Shown piece by piece: positions 1-11,381 of a stretch of DNA of 64,000 nt; position 1 is the stretch's first letter; each line of letters begins with the position of its first letter. This DNA is from Acholoe squamosa. Lineage: Eukaryota > Annelida > Polychaeta > Phyllodocida > Polynoidae. The translations under genes and the position numbers were made by a program. Where the stretch lies: the NCBI GenBank assembly GCA_949317995.1, contig OX439048.1:27905495-27969494 (forward strand), read 5' to 3'. The notes under the pieces are model-generated. The model ran no database searches, had not been told where the DNA came from, and worked only from the letters and a program-made list of their open reading frames with translations.

Positions 1-530
1 ATGGATAGCATGATGTATTGATGCACACTTAACCCCGTTAGGGATAGCATGATGCATTGATGCACACTTAACCCTTTATAGATGGCATGATGCATTGATG
101 CACACTTAACCCTTCATGGATAGCATGATGCATTGATGCACACTTAACCCTTTAGGGATGTATTGATGCACACTTAACCCTTTATAGATGGCATGATGCA
201 TTGATGCACACTTAACCCTTGAGGGATGGCATGATGCATTGATGCACACTTAACCCTTTATAGATTGCATGATGCATTGATGCACATTTAACCCTTCATG
301 GGTTGCATGATGCATTGATGTACACTTAACGCTTTCGGGATGGCATGATGCATTGATGCACACTTAACCCTTTATAGATGGCATGATACATTGATTTACA
401 CTTAACCCTTTAGGGATGGCATGATGCATTGGTGCACACTTAACCCTTTATGGATGGCATGATGCATTGATGCACAATTAACCCTTTATGGGTGACCTGC
501 TACATTGATGCACACTTTAAGCATTATAAT
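1..530. repeat. ~38-bp satellite array, about 13 copies
   Basis: Head-to-tail copies of a unit of about 38 bp carry the core GATGGCATGATGCATTGATG followed by CACACTTAACCCTTTATA. One copy near 157 is truncated. The array runs off the left edge, so its full length is unknown. The unit combines a TTAACCCTTTA terminus with a CATGATGCAT core. The same two motifs occur in dispersed palindromic elements elsewhere in the window (for example 17,329-17,570), so the satellite probably arose by amplification of such an element's end. No coding potential. Confidence 0.95.
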
Positions 531-599
531 TAACCATGACAAAATAAATCACCACGGCTATGCCGTGCTTAACTGATTTCCTTAATCCATCAAATACAC

Positions 600-2070
600 G
601 CCTCCTAGTTGTTTTCCATGTGTGTCGGCCATCTTTGTTTTAGGAAACACAGGGATCCAGCTCATATATTGTCAATTTTAATCTTCAAAAGTTATCAGAT
701 GGATGTTAGTGACCATTGGGACACCTCAACTAGCTAATTTTATTGTTCTCCACATATGTCGGCCATCTTTGTTTTAGGAAACACAGGGATCCAGGCCATA
801 TATGGTCAACTTCGATCTTCAAAAGTTATCAGATGGATGTTAGTGACCATTGGGACACCTCAAGTACCTAATTTTATTGTTTTCCATGGGTATCGGCCAT
901 CTTGGTTTTCGGAAACACAGGGATCCTGGTCATATGTGGTCAATTTTGATCTTCAAAAGTTATCAGATGGATGTTAGTGACCATTGGGAGACCTCAACTA
1001 CCCAATTTTGTTGTTTTCCATGTGTGTCGGCCATCTTTGTTTTAGGAAACACAGGGATCCAGGTCATACATGGTCAATTTTGATCTTAAAAAAAAAGTTA
1101 TAGATGGATGTTAGTGACCATTGGGACACCTCAACTACCCAATTTTATTGTTTTCCATGTGTGTCGGCCATCTTTGTTTTAGGAAACACAGGGATCCAGG
1201 TCATATGTGATCAATTTTGATCTTCAAAAGTTATCAGATGGATGTTAGTGACCATTGGGAGACCTCAACTACCCAATTTTGTTGTTTTCCATGTGTGTCG
1301 GCCATCTTTGTTTTAGGAAACACAGGGATCCAGGTCATACATGGTCAATTTTGATCTTCAAAAATTATCAGATGGATGTTAGTGACCATTGGGAGACCTC
1401 AACTACCCAATTTTATTGTTTTCCATGTGTGTCGGCCATCTTGGTTTTAGGAAACACAGGGATCTAGGTCATATGTGGTCAATTTTGATCTTCAAAAGAT
1501 ATCAGATGGATGTTAGTGGCCATTGGGACACCTCGACTACCTAATTCTATTGTTTTCCTTGTGTGTCTGCCATCTTGGTTTTAGGAAACACAGGGATCCA
1601 GCTCAAATATGGTCAATTTTGATCTTTCAAAGTTATGAGGTGGATGTTAGTAGTCATTGGGATACCTCAACTACCTAATTCTATTGTTTTCCATATGTGT
1701 CATCCATCTTGGTTTTCGGAAACACAGGGGTCCAGGTCATATGTGGTCAAATTTGATCTTCAAAAGATATCAGATGGATGTTAGTGACCATTTGGACACC
1801 TCAACTACCCAATTTTATTGTTTTCCAGGTGTGTCGGCCATCTTGGTTTTAGGAAACACAGGGATCCAGGTCATATGTGGTCAATTTTGATCTTCAAAAG
1901 TTATCAGATGGATGTTAGTGACCATTGGGACACCTCAACTACCTAATTCTTTTGTTTTCCTTGTGTGTCGGCCATCTTGGTTTCAGGAATCACAGGGATC
2001 CAGGTCATATGTGGTCAATTTTGATCTTCAAAAGTTATCAGATGGATGTTAGTGACCATTGTGACACCAC
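600..2070. repeat. 134-bp satellite array, about 11 copies
   Basis: The landmark GTGACCATTGGGA recurs near 845, 979, 1116, 1250, 1384, 1518 and 1652, giving a 134-bp period with one 137-bp spacing caused by an A-run expansion. Each unit also contains GTGTCGGCCATCTTG and AAACACAGGGATCCAG. Several 70-77 codon open frames occur here, but they repeat at 134-bp intervals, and 134 is not a multiple of 3. They are products of the satellite, not genes. A detached 1.5-copy fragment lies at about 4,645-4,855. Confidence 0.95.
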
Positions 2071-2766
2071 CACCACCAATACCACCACCACACTACTCCC
2101 AACCCTCACACACATTCCTTATTTGCATATTTTAATCCAGGCATAGGTTTACTCCATACTATAGCAATGGGACAGGATTTTACATGGAGAGCAAGGAAGC
2201 ACCACAATCAGAGCATATATTGAAGTATAGGTCCATTCCAAAGGCCATAGAGTTCATATATAATGATCCTTTTTCCTTGGAACATAATAGGAATATGCAC
2301 GGCATTACAGCATTGCTGTGTTTACTTTCCTGAAAGTATGTTATAGATTAATAAATTGCAAAACACACAACATATGAAGGGCTTTTATATTCCGTATTAA
2401 AATATTATTTGTTCTGAAAATTTTGATCTAAGATCATATTAAAAATGTTGTAAATCAATTCTATACTTCTTAGAACATGATATGAATATGCACGGCATTA
2501 CAGCTTTGCTGTGTTTACTTTGCCGAAAATATGGGATAAATTTCTAATCCGGGACGCACTGCAATTTAACTGCTTTTAGAATTGATATTAAACTCAGAAT
2601 TGATCGTCAAATTTAAATATGAAATCCTAATATCTTGATCATAGATGACAGATCCTAAATTCAATCCTCTCAATTGCATCCTTAACACGGGCCTCTTGAT
2701 CATAGATCTTAGATCCTAAATTTTCAATTGAATCCTTAACATAATCTCCTAAACATTGACCCCTTG
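2065..2766. repeat. Duplicated segment, left copy (partner 6,075-6,591)
   Basis: This block starts with a (CCA)n tract and then holds ACTACTCCC...CCTCACACACATTCC, TTGCATATTTTAATCCAGG, GGGACAGGATT...ACATGGAGAG, GAATATGCACGGCATTACAG and TTTTCAATTGAATCC. All recur in the same order and orientation at 6,075-6,591, about 4 kb away. The GCACGGCATTACAG module also occurs twice inside this copy (about 2,293 and 2,486). The two copies differ by indels and many substitutions, so the duplication is old. No gene seen. Confidence 0.85.
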
Positions 2767-2951
2767 TACTTTGGAGGTAGGGTATGAATACATCTCATTT
2801 CAGATATGCCAAGGTCCAGTTGTTATGTTGGGGCTGCAGGTGGTCCATATCTGGAATCTAAGAAAAATCACAAGCTAGGCACCACATACATGGAATGTGT
2901 TACCACCCTAATGCCTTGCTGGCTCTTGGAAGGTAATAGGTAACACTTTAG
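2767..2951. repeat. 185-bp direct repeat, copy 1
   Basis: The segment from TACTTTGGAGGTAGGGT to GGTAACACTTTAG is almost identical to 3,742-3,926, with a constant offset of 975 bp and only a few substitutions. This is a local duplication, younger than the 2.1/6.1-kb block. It does not look coding. Confidence 0.93.
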
Positions 2952-3480
2952 CAACAAAATGTGTTTGATGCATTATAATGTATATAAACAATATATTCTT
3001 TAATTATCTTTGACATGGGGGATTAGTGAGATGTGAGGAATGACAAATGATGGCTCACTGAGAAAAGAAATACTTTGGCTTACATCCTTTTGATGTCAAA
3101 ATTTTTCATTTCCAAGTGGGCATATAGTTATATCCAGTCTATTAGATTATTTCTTTACTATGACCCAATGTGTCAATGAGACATAATTGGTGAAAGAAAG
3201 GTGTTTGAGGGATCCTGCAGGTTCACTACATATAAATGGTGATGGGGTTTAGAAATGTGAAATGACCCAACTGAAACCATATGATCTCTACCTCTCTGTT
3301 GCAACTAATGGCAAGTTATCTGAAAACCATGAGAAGTAATCTGTCATAGTAATCCCCTATATATGACAATATTAGGTCATTACTATGTCAGATTCGCTTA
3401 GGGGTCCTTATCTGGCAGACTTAGTGATAAATAGTGATGTGATGCCCCTGAATGACAGATCCACACATCATAAAGGCTTC
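2952..3480. other. Intergenic, nothing recognised
   Basis: AT-rich sequence between the two 185-bp repeat copies. I see no open frame of note, RNA gene or mobile-element end. Confidence 0.6.
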
Positions 3481-3485
3481 ATGTG

Positions 3486-3590
3486 GTCCAAGGCAGGCAG
3501 GCAGGGAGAAGGGATGGGAGGGGAATAGGAGGCAGGGAGAGGTGAACCGAGACTGGGAGAGGGAGGAAAAGAGAGGGGAAGGCTTCAGGA
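3486..3590. repeat. Polypurine tract
   Basis: About 100 bases are almost exclusively A and G on the plus strand, built from GGCAGG, GGGAGA and GAGGGGAA blocks with only a few pyrimidine interruptions. Such tracts can adopt triplex (H-DNA) structure. That is known of the sequence class and is not shown here. Confidence 0.8.
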
Positions 3591-3741
3591 GATTATTACC
3601 ACCATTCTAATGAGGGGTAAAAGATTTTGCCCCTTCCCTGCTAAAGATGGTCTCTTTTTTTGCCCCTTGCTTATCTACCACACCCATGGTGTTTTCAATG
3701 ACCAAACCCTACCCCTTCCTAGCAAATGACCCCTGTACTTA

Positions 3742-3926
3742 TACTTTGGAGGTAGGGTCTGAATACATCTCATTTCAGATATGCCAAGGTCCAGTTGTTA
3801 TGTTGGGGCTGCAGGTGGTCCATATCTGGAATCTAAGAAAAATCACAAGCTAGGCACCACATACATGGAATGTGTTACCACCCTAATGCCTTCCTGGCTC
3901 TTGGAAGGTAATAGGTAACACTTTAG
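3742..3926. repeat. 185-bp direct repeat, copy 2
   Basis: Near-identical partner of 2,767-2,951. A 68-codon open frame overlaps it at 3,647-3,853, but the other copy has no matching upstream frame, so I do not call it a gene. Confidence 0.93.
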
Positions 3927-4644
3927 AAGCGACTCATTGCATGGCCATAGCATACAATACTAGGATAAAAGTTCACTTCACTCATACCTTTAGCATTGAC
4001 TACTGAAGGACTAAAGGGATATTCCTTATTCTGTACTTATTTTGCTGTCACATCATTTTGCATTGCATTTGGATGGTAACAGTAAAACTACTTCAAACAG
4101 TGCTTTCTATAATTAACACATTATAGCAGAGTCAGATGTGATTGACAGAATTCTTTTAGCAAATGATACCGCAGTACAGATATGATCAAAGATATTTTAA
4201 CTAAATTGGTCATATTCTGCATTATTAACAATAAGACAATAGGCTATGGAGCTTGAGAAAATGTATTCGGATGGTAACAGAATTTTACAATCATTTAAAT
4301 GACCATAATTACTTATCTATTGAAAGAGATTGAAATATTCTTCATTCATAAGATAGCCTAATATGCCCCAATTCATGTCAGGTGGTAAAATTGATCTAGC
4401 CTTGATCAAAGCTATTTACTGATTCATGAAAGTTAAAAATCAGTATCATTAAGCAAAAAGGTAGCCGAAAAAATAAGGTTTTTGGTCTCTAGCAGCCTGG
4501 ATTCTTATAGTAGACCTATAAAACTATATATCCCCTGAAAGCTCTAATTTATCTGCATGTTATAGAGTGCATCATGATTCCCTGATTCCAGTATGGATCA
4601 AGATATAAATAGAAATGTCAAATGACGAAGCTTCATGAGAACAG

Positions 4645-4855
4645 ACCATATGGTCAACTTTGATCTTCAAAAGTTATTGACCATTGGGACACCTCAACTA
4701 CGCAATTCAATTGTTTTCCATGTGTGTCGGCCATCTTGGTTTTCAGAAAAACAGGGATCCAGGCCATATATGGTCAATTTTGTTCTTTAAAAGTTATCAC
4801 ATGGATGTTAGTGACCATTGGGACACCTCAACTACCTAACTATTGTTTTCCTAGT
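4645..4855. repeat. Isolated fragment of the 134-bp satellite (about 1.5 units)
   Basis: The fragment contains ATGGTCAACTTTGATCTTC, GACCATTGGGACACCTCAAC, GTGTGTCGGCCATCTTGG and CAGGGATCCAGGCCATA, the same order as the array at 600-2,070. It lies about 2.6 kb away from that array, separated by the duplicated blocks. Confidence 0.9.
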
Positions 4856-5154
4856 TAAAAATATTTATTTGGATTATTCTTTTTCGAATCCAATTTTTTA
4901 GGGGGGCATGTTCTTTAAGGGGACGAAATGCCCCAGATTGATACCGCACACTCCAAATCCGCACACATTATTTGCATAATTGGCGCAGTGCATAATTATG
5001 CAGTGTCCTGGTACTTTTCAATATACATAGATATGTTCTATTGCTCCTTTGTATAATTCACATGCTAACAAATTGAAACTACTATGGTGACTGAGTGTGT
5101 GCAGTGTTTCGTAGTCTTTCTGTGTTTTATTCAGAAGGGCCTATTTAAGCCTAC

Positions 5155-5240
5155 TCACTATTTGTCAGCAATTAGTCAATATATGTTAGTACTTACTCAA
5201 TATTTGTCAGCAATTAGTCAATGTATGTCAGTACTTAGAT
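5155..5240. repeat. 42-bp direct repeat, two copies
   Basis: TTTGTCAGCAATTAGTCAAT begins at 5,161 and again at 5,203, with the following TATGT(T/C)AGTACTTA conserved. The 60-codon frame across it (5,084-5,266) is not supported as a gene. Confidence 0.85.
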
Positions 5241-5280
5241 ATGATACACTGTCAATAAACAGCTGAGAAATGGGCATTGA

Positions 5281-5725
5281 TTCATTGGTGCATCATGCTT
5301 TGCCTGGCATCATGTTAAGATTTGAAACAATTTTTTTTTCTGCGGGGTATCATAATTCGGATCAGTAGAACGTCTCATTGTGTTCGGTATGTTTAATTTA
5401 CCCTATTTTCAGAGTTTGTGCATCCTGATGCGATCAATGGAACCCACTAAAGTTGACCTTATAGTAGGCATCATGTCCAGATTCGAAAATCTTTTTCTTT
5501 GTAGGGGTTAATTATTCAGACTTATTGTACGTCTCATTGCGTTCGACACATCCAATTTACCCTACTTCAGAGTTTGTGCATCCTGATGCGATCAAAGGAA
5601 CCTGCTAAAGTTGACCTTAAAGTAGGCATCATGTCACAAAATCTTTTACTTTGGCGGGGGTTCATAATTCAGACTTGAAGTACGTCTCATTGAGTTTGGC
5701 ACGTTTGATTTATCCTATTCTCTGT
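5281..5725. repeat. Degenerate ~160-bp tandem repeat, three copies
   Basis: Three successive units share a GCATC(C/A)TG(A/C)TG start, a GGCATCATGT block, a T-rich stretch, a GGGG(T)T(A/C)AT(A/T)ATTC block, ACGTCTCATTG and TTTACCCTA or a close variant. The units begin near 5,289, 5,419 and 5,578. They differ by indels, especially in the T-rich part. Non-coding. Confidence 0.85.
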
Positions 5726-6074
5726 ATCATTCTTTCATTAATACCCTCAAAACATCACTGTAGAGGCCAAGTTTCTTGATAACTTTGGATACATTTGTCT
5801 GAGATGATAATAAATGTCAACACAATGATTGAAATACCCTTAAATCATAGGTCACACTATGGGAGAACACCCACCACCACCTCCCCTTTTGCCAGTCCTG
5901 CACTGGCATGTACCCCCCCTCCCCCTCAAAAAACCCTTTTTCGACCTCTTCCTGCCTTAAACATAGCCTTTTTTCTGTCGGTTGAGTGCAAAATAGAAGG
6001 TAGTGCACATCCACACTGTGGTATGGGCACAGGTGGACCGCGTGGGGGCGAAAATTAGCCCTACTTGAGTGACC

Positions 6075-6591
6075 AGGATTCACCACCACCACCATCACCA
6101 CCACCACACTACTCCCGCCCCTCACACACATTCCAAGGAAGGCAATAACAGGTCCACCACCACCACCACCACCACTACTACCACCAACCCTGCAGTAGGA
6201 AAGCACCACTATTCTGTGCTTGACTGATTTGCATATTTTAATCCAGGTATAGGTATACTCCATACTAAACCTGTGGGACAGGATTATACATGGAGAGAGA
6301 GCAAGCACCACATTCACGGGCATGTCTTGAATGGCATGATGCAATCTCAGCACCATTGATCTTAATATGAATATGCACGGCATTACAGCAGTGCTGTGCT
6401 TTACTCTGCAGATAATAGGGTATAAATTTCTAAATGGTAAAATGCAAGGATAATAAACTGCATTTAGATTCCATATTCAAAACATGATCTTTGATCCTAA
6501 AATCATAATAACTTGGTCATAGATCTTAGATCCTAAATTTTCAATTGAATCCTTAACATAATCTCCTAACCATTGACCCCTTGTGTTGGGG
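6075..6591. repeat. Duplicated segment, right copy (partner 2,065-2,766)
   Basis: The copy starts with two expanded (CCA)n tracts (about 6,079-6,107 and 6,152-6,186) and ends at CATTGACCCCTTGT, where similarity to the left copy stops. A 188-codon minus-strand frame (5,817-6,383) crosses it. Its runs of Val and Gly are the translated CCA/CCG-type repeats, so it is not counted as a gene. Confidence 0.85.
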
Positions 6592-6599
6592 TGGCGGGC

Positions 6600-8785
6600 T
6601 CTGATTAATGACATTGCCGGGTTACAGAGGTAGGCGGGCACACCCAGGTAGCCTGCTGTTTATATGCTCCTTCCTGCTCTGGCACTAAGCCTGCAATACG
6701 CTGCAGTGTAATAATCAAAGGCTCGCCCGGCCTGAATTGATTTCTGACCACAGAGAATATGCCATTAGCAGAACACCAAACCTCCTATTCTGACTGACCA
6801 GAACGGATAAGGCATGTATATGGGAAACTAATAGTGGCATTAGCATTGAAAGCACTGTAAGATCGCATTATGGCATATGACCATCACATCCCTAGCGTTT
6901 GTTAAATGGAGGCTGTATTCTATTGTACCGTAAGGTCACCTCATTCCTATGCATCCTTAAGAACATCATTCATACCCACATAGGTGTAGCTTACACACCT
7001 GGGGCGAATAGGCACTATGAGCTATAGGTAACGGCTAGTGACTACAATACCCCCCAGGCTGTCAAGGGCCACAAGGTGAGCAGAAAACCAGGTTCAGTGA
7101 TTAAGGGTTAAGGGAGATTAGGGTTGAGGAACCCAGGTGTAGACCATGGGAGAGTTTGTGTGAGTGACTCATGAGCAATAGATACTACCAGATAAACGGT
7201 ATGTATCAGTGAACGTAGGGCAGAGAAAGGATGATAGGCTAATAAAGGTTAGGGAGAGCAGCTCACGTGAAAGGAACTAGATGAGCACTACCAGCTGGAC
7301 TGTAGACACTTTTAGTAATATGCCTCTTTTGAAGACAAATGTACGGGGTTGAAGGGTAGCGGGAAACATGCGCCTGTGAAGTGTAGATTGGCTTGTTGAC
7401 GTATGTCCGCCCTGGGGGCTTGACGTTACGTCAAGGCGCCAAGAAGCCACATCAAGAGCCACATCTCATGTGGCCCCTTCTGTCGGACCACGTCAGGTAC
7501 TATAGATTCTTCCCACGCCATGAAGCCCCAGTAGGCATACCTTATACGTCATCCCTGACATGTGGTACAGATGTGGCTTTGTAGGCTGGCATTGTGTGAG
7601 CAGCATCTTCCTGCTCAGAGCAGCTTCCAGTGATGTGCATTTGGGCTGGTCTTAATCCTATCGTTTATACAGAGGATCTTCCATCTACAAGTAGTAAGCG
7701 TAGGGACTAGCATATTTAGTTGAAATGACTGAATGAGGGTTTAGACTAGAGAAAAAGAAAATACGTCTCTTTTGCATTTTTCAAAGACTTTAAAAGAACA
7801 CATGTGAAACCATCACTTTAGCTGTGGCTCTGTTTCACCCCTTGTATAATGTCCTCTTACCACACCATATGTATGCTAACGGCCATAGCCTTCCGCCTCC
7901 TTTCTAACTAGAAAGCCGTGAGCTATGTTCCCCTTAACTCCCATTCACACATGAAGCCACATTTCAATTTCCTCCTGCAGCCCAATCCATGCCTGGAGCC
8001 TCTTCACCTAGCCCCATCCTAGAAGGTGTTTGGTGAAGTCACACATACTTCCATGCATTCAGGCCGTATACTTCACCTAAATCAATCTCCAACCAGAACA
8101 AATAAAGAGTATCTATAGCGTATACATAGCACATATACCATCATGAATCCATACTGTTCGCAGCATCTTCATCATGCAACATTTTAGCATACACACTATT
8201 GAAAGCCTGTACATGTGAATGTCTACATGCAAGGGTTTTTAATATTTTTTTCCTGTTATTAGCGTGCATCCCATGAAAGGCGCGGAGAAACTTGAATATC
8301 TTTAAAAGATTACTATGAAAACTAAGAACTGAGCAATCTCCATTGCTAAGGTACAGTTTGAGGTAAATTGTATACTGTCTTCTGACAGTTTTGACAAATC
8401 AACCACATTGTGATGACCTATTTACATGATAGCATGAAATCTATCATGTAAAATGGTGATCTAAGTATGGATAACCTAAAATCCATTTACAACTACAGAA
8501 CTGGGAATACAATCTAACACATAATAATAATGCAAACTGTATCTTGATCATGATCATTTATAATCCTGTATTCAATAGGAATGATTCCTAGAAGTGCCAC
8601 CAGACTGAGCCAGTATACCATTTATATACACTTTCTATGTGTTTGACTTAAGAATAGATATTCAAACTATGTTTAGATAATGTTTTGATTTAAATTCATT
8701 CCCTAACATGCTACAACATTGGTAGAATGCATGAATGTAGGAAAAGAAATCAAAAGAACTGATGATACAATGTTAGAGATAAGTT
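6600..8785. other. Intergenic, nothing recognised
   Basis: Mixed unique-looking DNA. The two overlapping 61-63 codon frames near 7,277-7,584 lie in a locally GC-richer patch, show no domain or splice context and are antisense to each other. No RNA gene or element end seen. Confidence 0.55.
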
Positions 8786-8802
8786 CTACTTCTGGTCACA
8801 CC

Positions 8803-8983
8803 CGGGCTTCCCTAGCCCACTTGAAAGGGTCTATTTCTCCTCTTTTCTCTCCCCTCAGATGTGTGTGGTGCACATATGTGCGGGCACTGACACATTCCTC
8901 TGTGAAATTGTGTAATGTTCTCGCCATGAATATGACCTTAGCTGTCGTAATGGTGTTAAACCTCTATTACTTACTCACTCACT
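8803..8983 (+). mobile_element. SINE-like retroposon, copy 1, with 14-bp target-site duplication
   Basis: The body starts at GGGCTTCCCTAGCCC and ends in a short TTACTCACTCACT tail. The target duplication CTTCTGGTCACACC is present at both ends (8,789-8,802 and 8,984-8,997), which shows insertion by target-primed reverse transcription. Near the 3' end is GTTCTCGCCATGAATATGAC followed by CTTAGCTGTC and a degenerate AATGGTG, which forms a hairpin (CGCCAT with ATGGCG) in the other copies. No clear tRNA A/B boxes are seen, so the head may be truncated or not tRNA-derived. Partners: 9,786-9,938 and 21,853-22,038. Confidence 0.9.
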
Positions 8984-9111
8984 CTTCTGGTCACACCTCA
9001 TTTGTGGCATTAAAAAAAATATATATGATCAGCATCATACCCAACCTGATGTTAACCCTAACTAAGGCTATCCCCAACTACAATGAGACCCTTTTAGGCA
9101 AGCCATGCACA

Positions 9112-9290
9112 AGGTGCGCCTTGTACTCGGACCAGACGTCCTGAGTTGGGGGTGCGCCTTATATGCGGGTTTTTCAAAATACCCATTCAGGGGAGATAGG
9201 TGCGCCTTCTACGTGAACCAGCCTTCCATGAGTTGGGGGTGCGGCTTCTACGCGGGCTGCGCCTTCTACGCGAAACATTACGGTATATGA
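9112..9290. repeat. Degenerate repeats of a GTGCGCCTT motif
   Basis: GTGCGCCTT followed by (A/C)TA-type bases recurs at about 9,114, 9,152 and 9,200, with variants near 9,239 and 9,257, and the stretch ends in CATTACGGTATA. The spacing is about 40-60 bp. It resembles the subterminal repeats of a DNA transposon remnant; this is inference from layout only. Overlapping frames of 61-141 codons are not supported as genes. Confidence 0.6.
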
Positions 9291-9785
9291 AATCTGTCTG
9301 AGGTTGTACATGAAACAGCAGCGAAGTAACACGAGATCAATCCTATCAGATTGTTAAGAACACCAGACATGCCACATTAAACGTATTGGGCCTTTTATAT
9401 CTACTGGGTAATGGAAGCCACACTGGAAGCCACACCCAAAAGCTGTACCAGGGTATCACTTACTGTGTCCGTACATAAGGGCCCATTGTTACCCTAAACT
9501 ATCATCTTAGTTATCAAAGAAAGCCAGCGTTGATATCTTCTATTAGAGACATATAAAATAACAATGAGACGTTCTTATTGAAATATGATTCTGTACTTCA
9601 AGAAATAACAACGTGATGTCTTTTGTTTTCTGTAGGTGAGTGTCCCTTAACATGTCTACCAGGGTATATTCAGTCATTCTGTTAACTCTGGTACTACTAT
9701 AGTATGGGTAAGTCATATTTTGTTTAATTTAAAAGGACCTTTACAGGCTAGGTAAGTCAGGTTAGCTTCTGGACATGATATCATA

Positions 9786-9938
9786 AATATGGGCTTCCCT
9801 AGCCTCCTTAAAAGGGTCTATATCTCATCTTTGCTGTCCCCTCGGATGTGTGTGGTGCATATATGCACATAGTTCTCGCCATGAATATGACCTTAGCTGT
9901 CGAAATGGCGTTAAACATCTATTACTCACTCACTCATT
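9786..9938 (+). mobile_element. SINE-like retroposon, copy 2 (internally deleted)
   Basis: Same family as 8,803-8,983 and 21,853-22,038. It has GGGCTTCCCTAGCC at the start, the CGCCAT...ATGGCG hairpin and GTTAAACATCTATTACTCAC at the tail. It lacks about 35 bp of the middle present in the other two (the segment around GGGCACTGA...GTGTAATG). A candidate target duplication ATATCATA lies at 9,778-9,785 and 9,939-9,946. Confidence 0.87.
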
Positions 9939-9977
9939 ATATCATACACTCATAAAAGTGGTAGGCATTTGTTATAG

Positions 9978-10175
9978 TTAACCCTTCAAAGTACACGTGT
10001 TTCTTCGTCCTCGTGCAGTACCAGTGCAGTATTGGTGAGTCTTATTTGTTGGCATAATGTTCATGTATCATGAGGACCCATATGGAAAGTGCAGGATCGG
10101 CATCATGCATGAATACTGCAGCGGCGAGTTACTCACTAGGACTGCATTGATGCATCATGAGGACTAATTCACTTT
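9978..10175. mobile_element. Eroded TTAACCC-ended palindromic element
   Basis: Begins with AGTTAACCCTTCAAAG and contains ATTGGTGAGTC, GGCGAGTTACTCAC and GCATTGATGCATCATGAGG, the core motifs shared with 11,144-11,381 and others. The right end is not clear. A 20-bp duplication (AATTCACTTTAAATCACTCT type) follows at about 10,164-10,203. Confidence 0.6.
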
Positions 10176-10203
10176 AAATCACTCTAATTCACTTTAAATC
10201 ACT

Positions 10204-11143
10204 GCGCCTCCCTAAGATGTTAAAGATACAAAGAGCTTGGTAGCAGCTGGCGCTTAGGACGGTCCCCAGACATCCGGGCCTATAGAAATTACCGAGAAGT
10301 CTAGGGGTCGGCTGGTGGTCTGGCGGCTTAAGGACTTAGTTTGGGCCGCCCTGGAGGAACTACCTAAATACCAAACCCATATAGAGCCATCGTCTACATG
10401 AGGGATTTAGGGGCCGTCTGAGGAGGAGATAAGAAGCGGCTAAGCTCAGTTTAACGTTCTTGTGTGGCCGAGAAGAGATCTTGGTGAACGATTAAGGTAT
10501 ATGCGTCCAATGGTTAACAAATAGATCCTCGGTGAAGGATTTACTTATGTATTAGAGGGTGTTAGAGGAAGAAACCTTGGCCATTAAGGCGTTGTTTATA
10601 ATGGATGCATGTCCATGACTCTTCCATCATCATCCCTCCAAATCCTTCCGTCATGTATGGATTTTTTCTCATGTCAATGTTGGTGATTTCCCCTCTGTCG
10701 CCATTTCTTGAGAACGATCTAATGCTAATCCTTTGTATGAGTTTTGTTCCAAACTCATACGAGAGATTATGGTGGCATCTAAAGGAGTGGATATTCCACT
10801 ATTAAACAGATCAATCAAGCTATGGGATTACGAATATTTGATTGTTTAAAAAATAGGAAGTCCTCGGTGATTATGCAGATTCGTCTATATTGATGCTGGC
10901 ACTCTCACATATTTGCTTCCATTAAAGAAATGGCCCAAAAAAGAAAGAGAAGAATATATTCAAGAGACTTATCAGGGAACAAACTTAATACTAAATCAAC
11001 TTCCCAGCACTTGCATACTGACCTGTACAACGTGATGTTTGATCGCGTGCAAGATTTGATTATGCGTGAGTCGCATCCATTTGTGTACGGGCATTAATGA
11101 TTGAGCCTGGGCAAACATACACCAACTTTCTGTATCCAGAACA
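10204..11143. other. Intergenic, nothing recognised
   Basis: A somewhat GC-richer patch lies at 10,200-10,500. The rest is AT-rich, with one 66-codon frame (10,605-10,805) that has no supporting feature. I see no RNA gene or repeat boundary. Confidence 0.55.
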
Positions 11144-11381
11144 CTAACCCCTTAACGGTTGCATCGAACATTGATTTAGTGAGCTCATTCATCATCATGA
11201 TGTAGAGATGCAACCCTGGTGAGTGAATCGCCAGTGCTGCAGTCATACATGATACCGGTGCTGCTGGGCTGATGTCATTTCAAATGACTGGCATGATGCA
11301 TTAATGCAGTGCTGGCTGTCTGTCGCTGCATCATGACGTCCATTGTTACAATGAGGCAACGTCACATCCTCATGGGGTTAG
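11144..11381. mobile_element. Palindromic MITE-like element with CTAACCCC/GGGGTTAG ends
   Basis: The terminal 8 bp are exact inverted repeats: CTAACCCC at 11,144-11,151 and GGGGTTAG at the right end. The interior holds CTGGTGAGTGAATCGCCAG, GCATGATGCATTAATGCAG and CTGCATCATGACG. These core motifs recur in at least six other places in the window. No open frame, so it is non-autonomous. The CTAA/TTAG ends may be a decayed TTAA target duplication, which would suggest piggyBac-type mobilisation; this is inference. Confidence 0.75.

Noticed and set aside
1-530. CRISPR array
   Set aside because: Units are contiguous near-identical 38-mers with no unique spacers, in an animal genome.
756-2146. Five 70-77 codon frames encoding similar peptides
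   Set aside because: They repeat with the 134-bp satellite and appear and end at indels between units, so they are satellite translation.
5817-6383. 188-codon minus frame
   Set aside because: It runs across (CCA)n microsatellites and one copy of a duplicated non-coding block; the Val and Gly runs come from the microsatellite.
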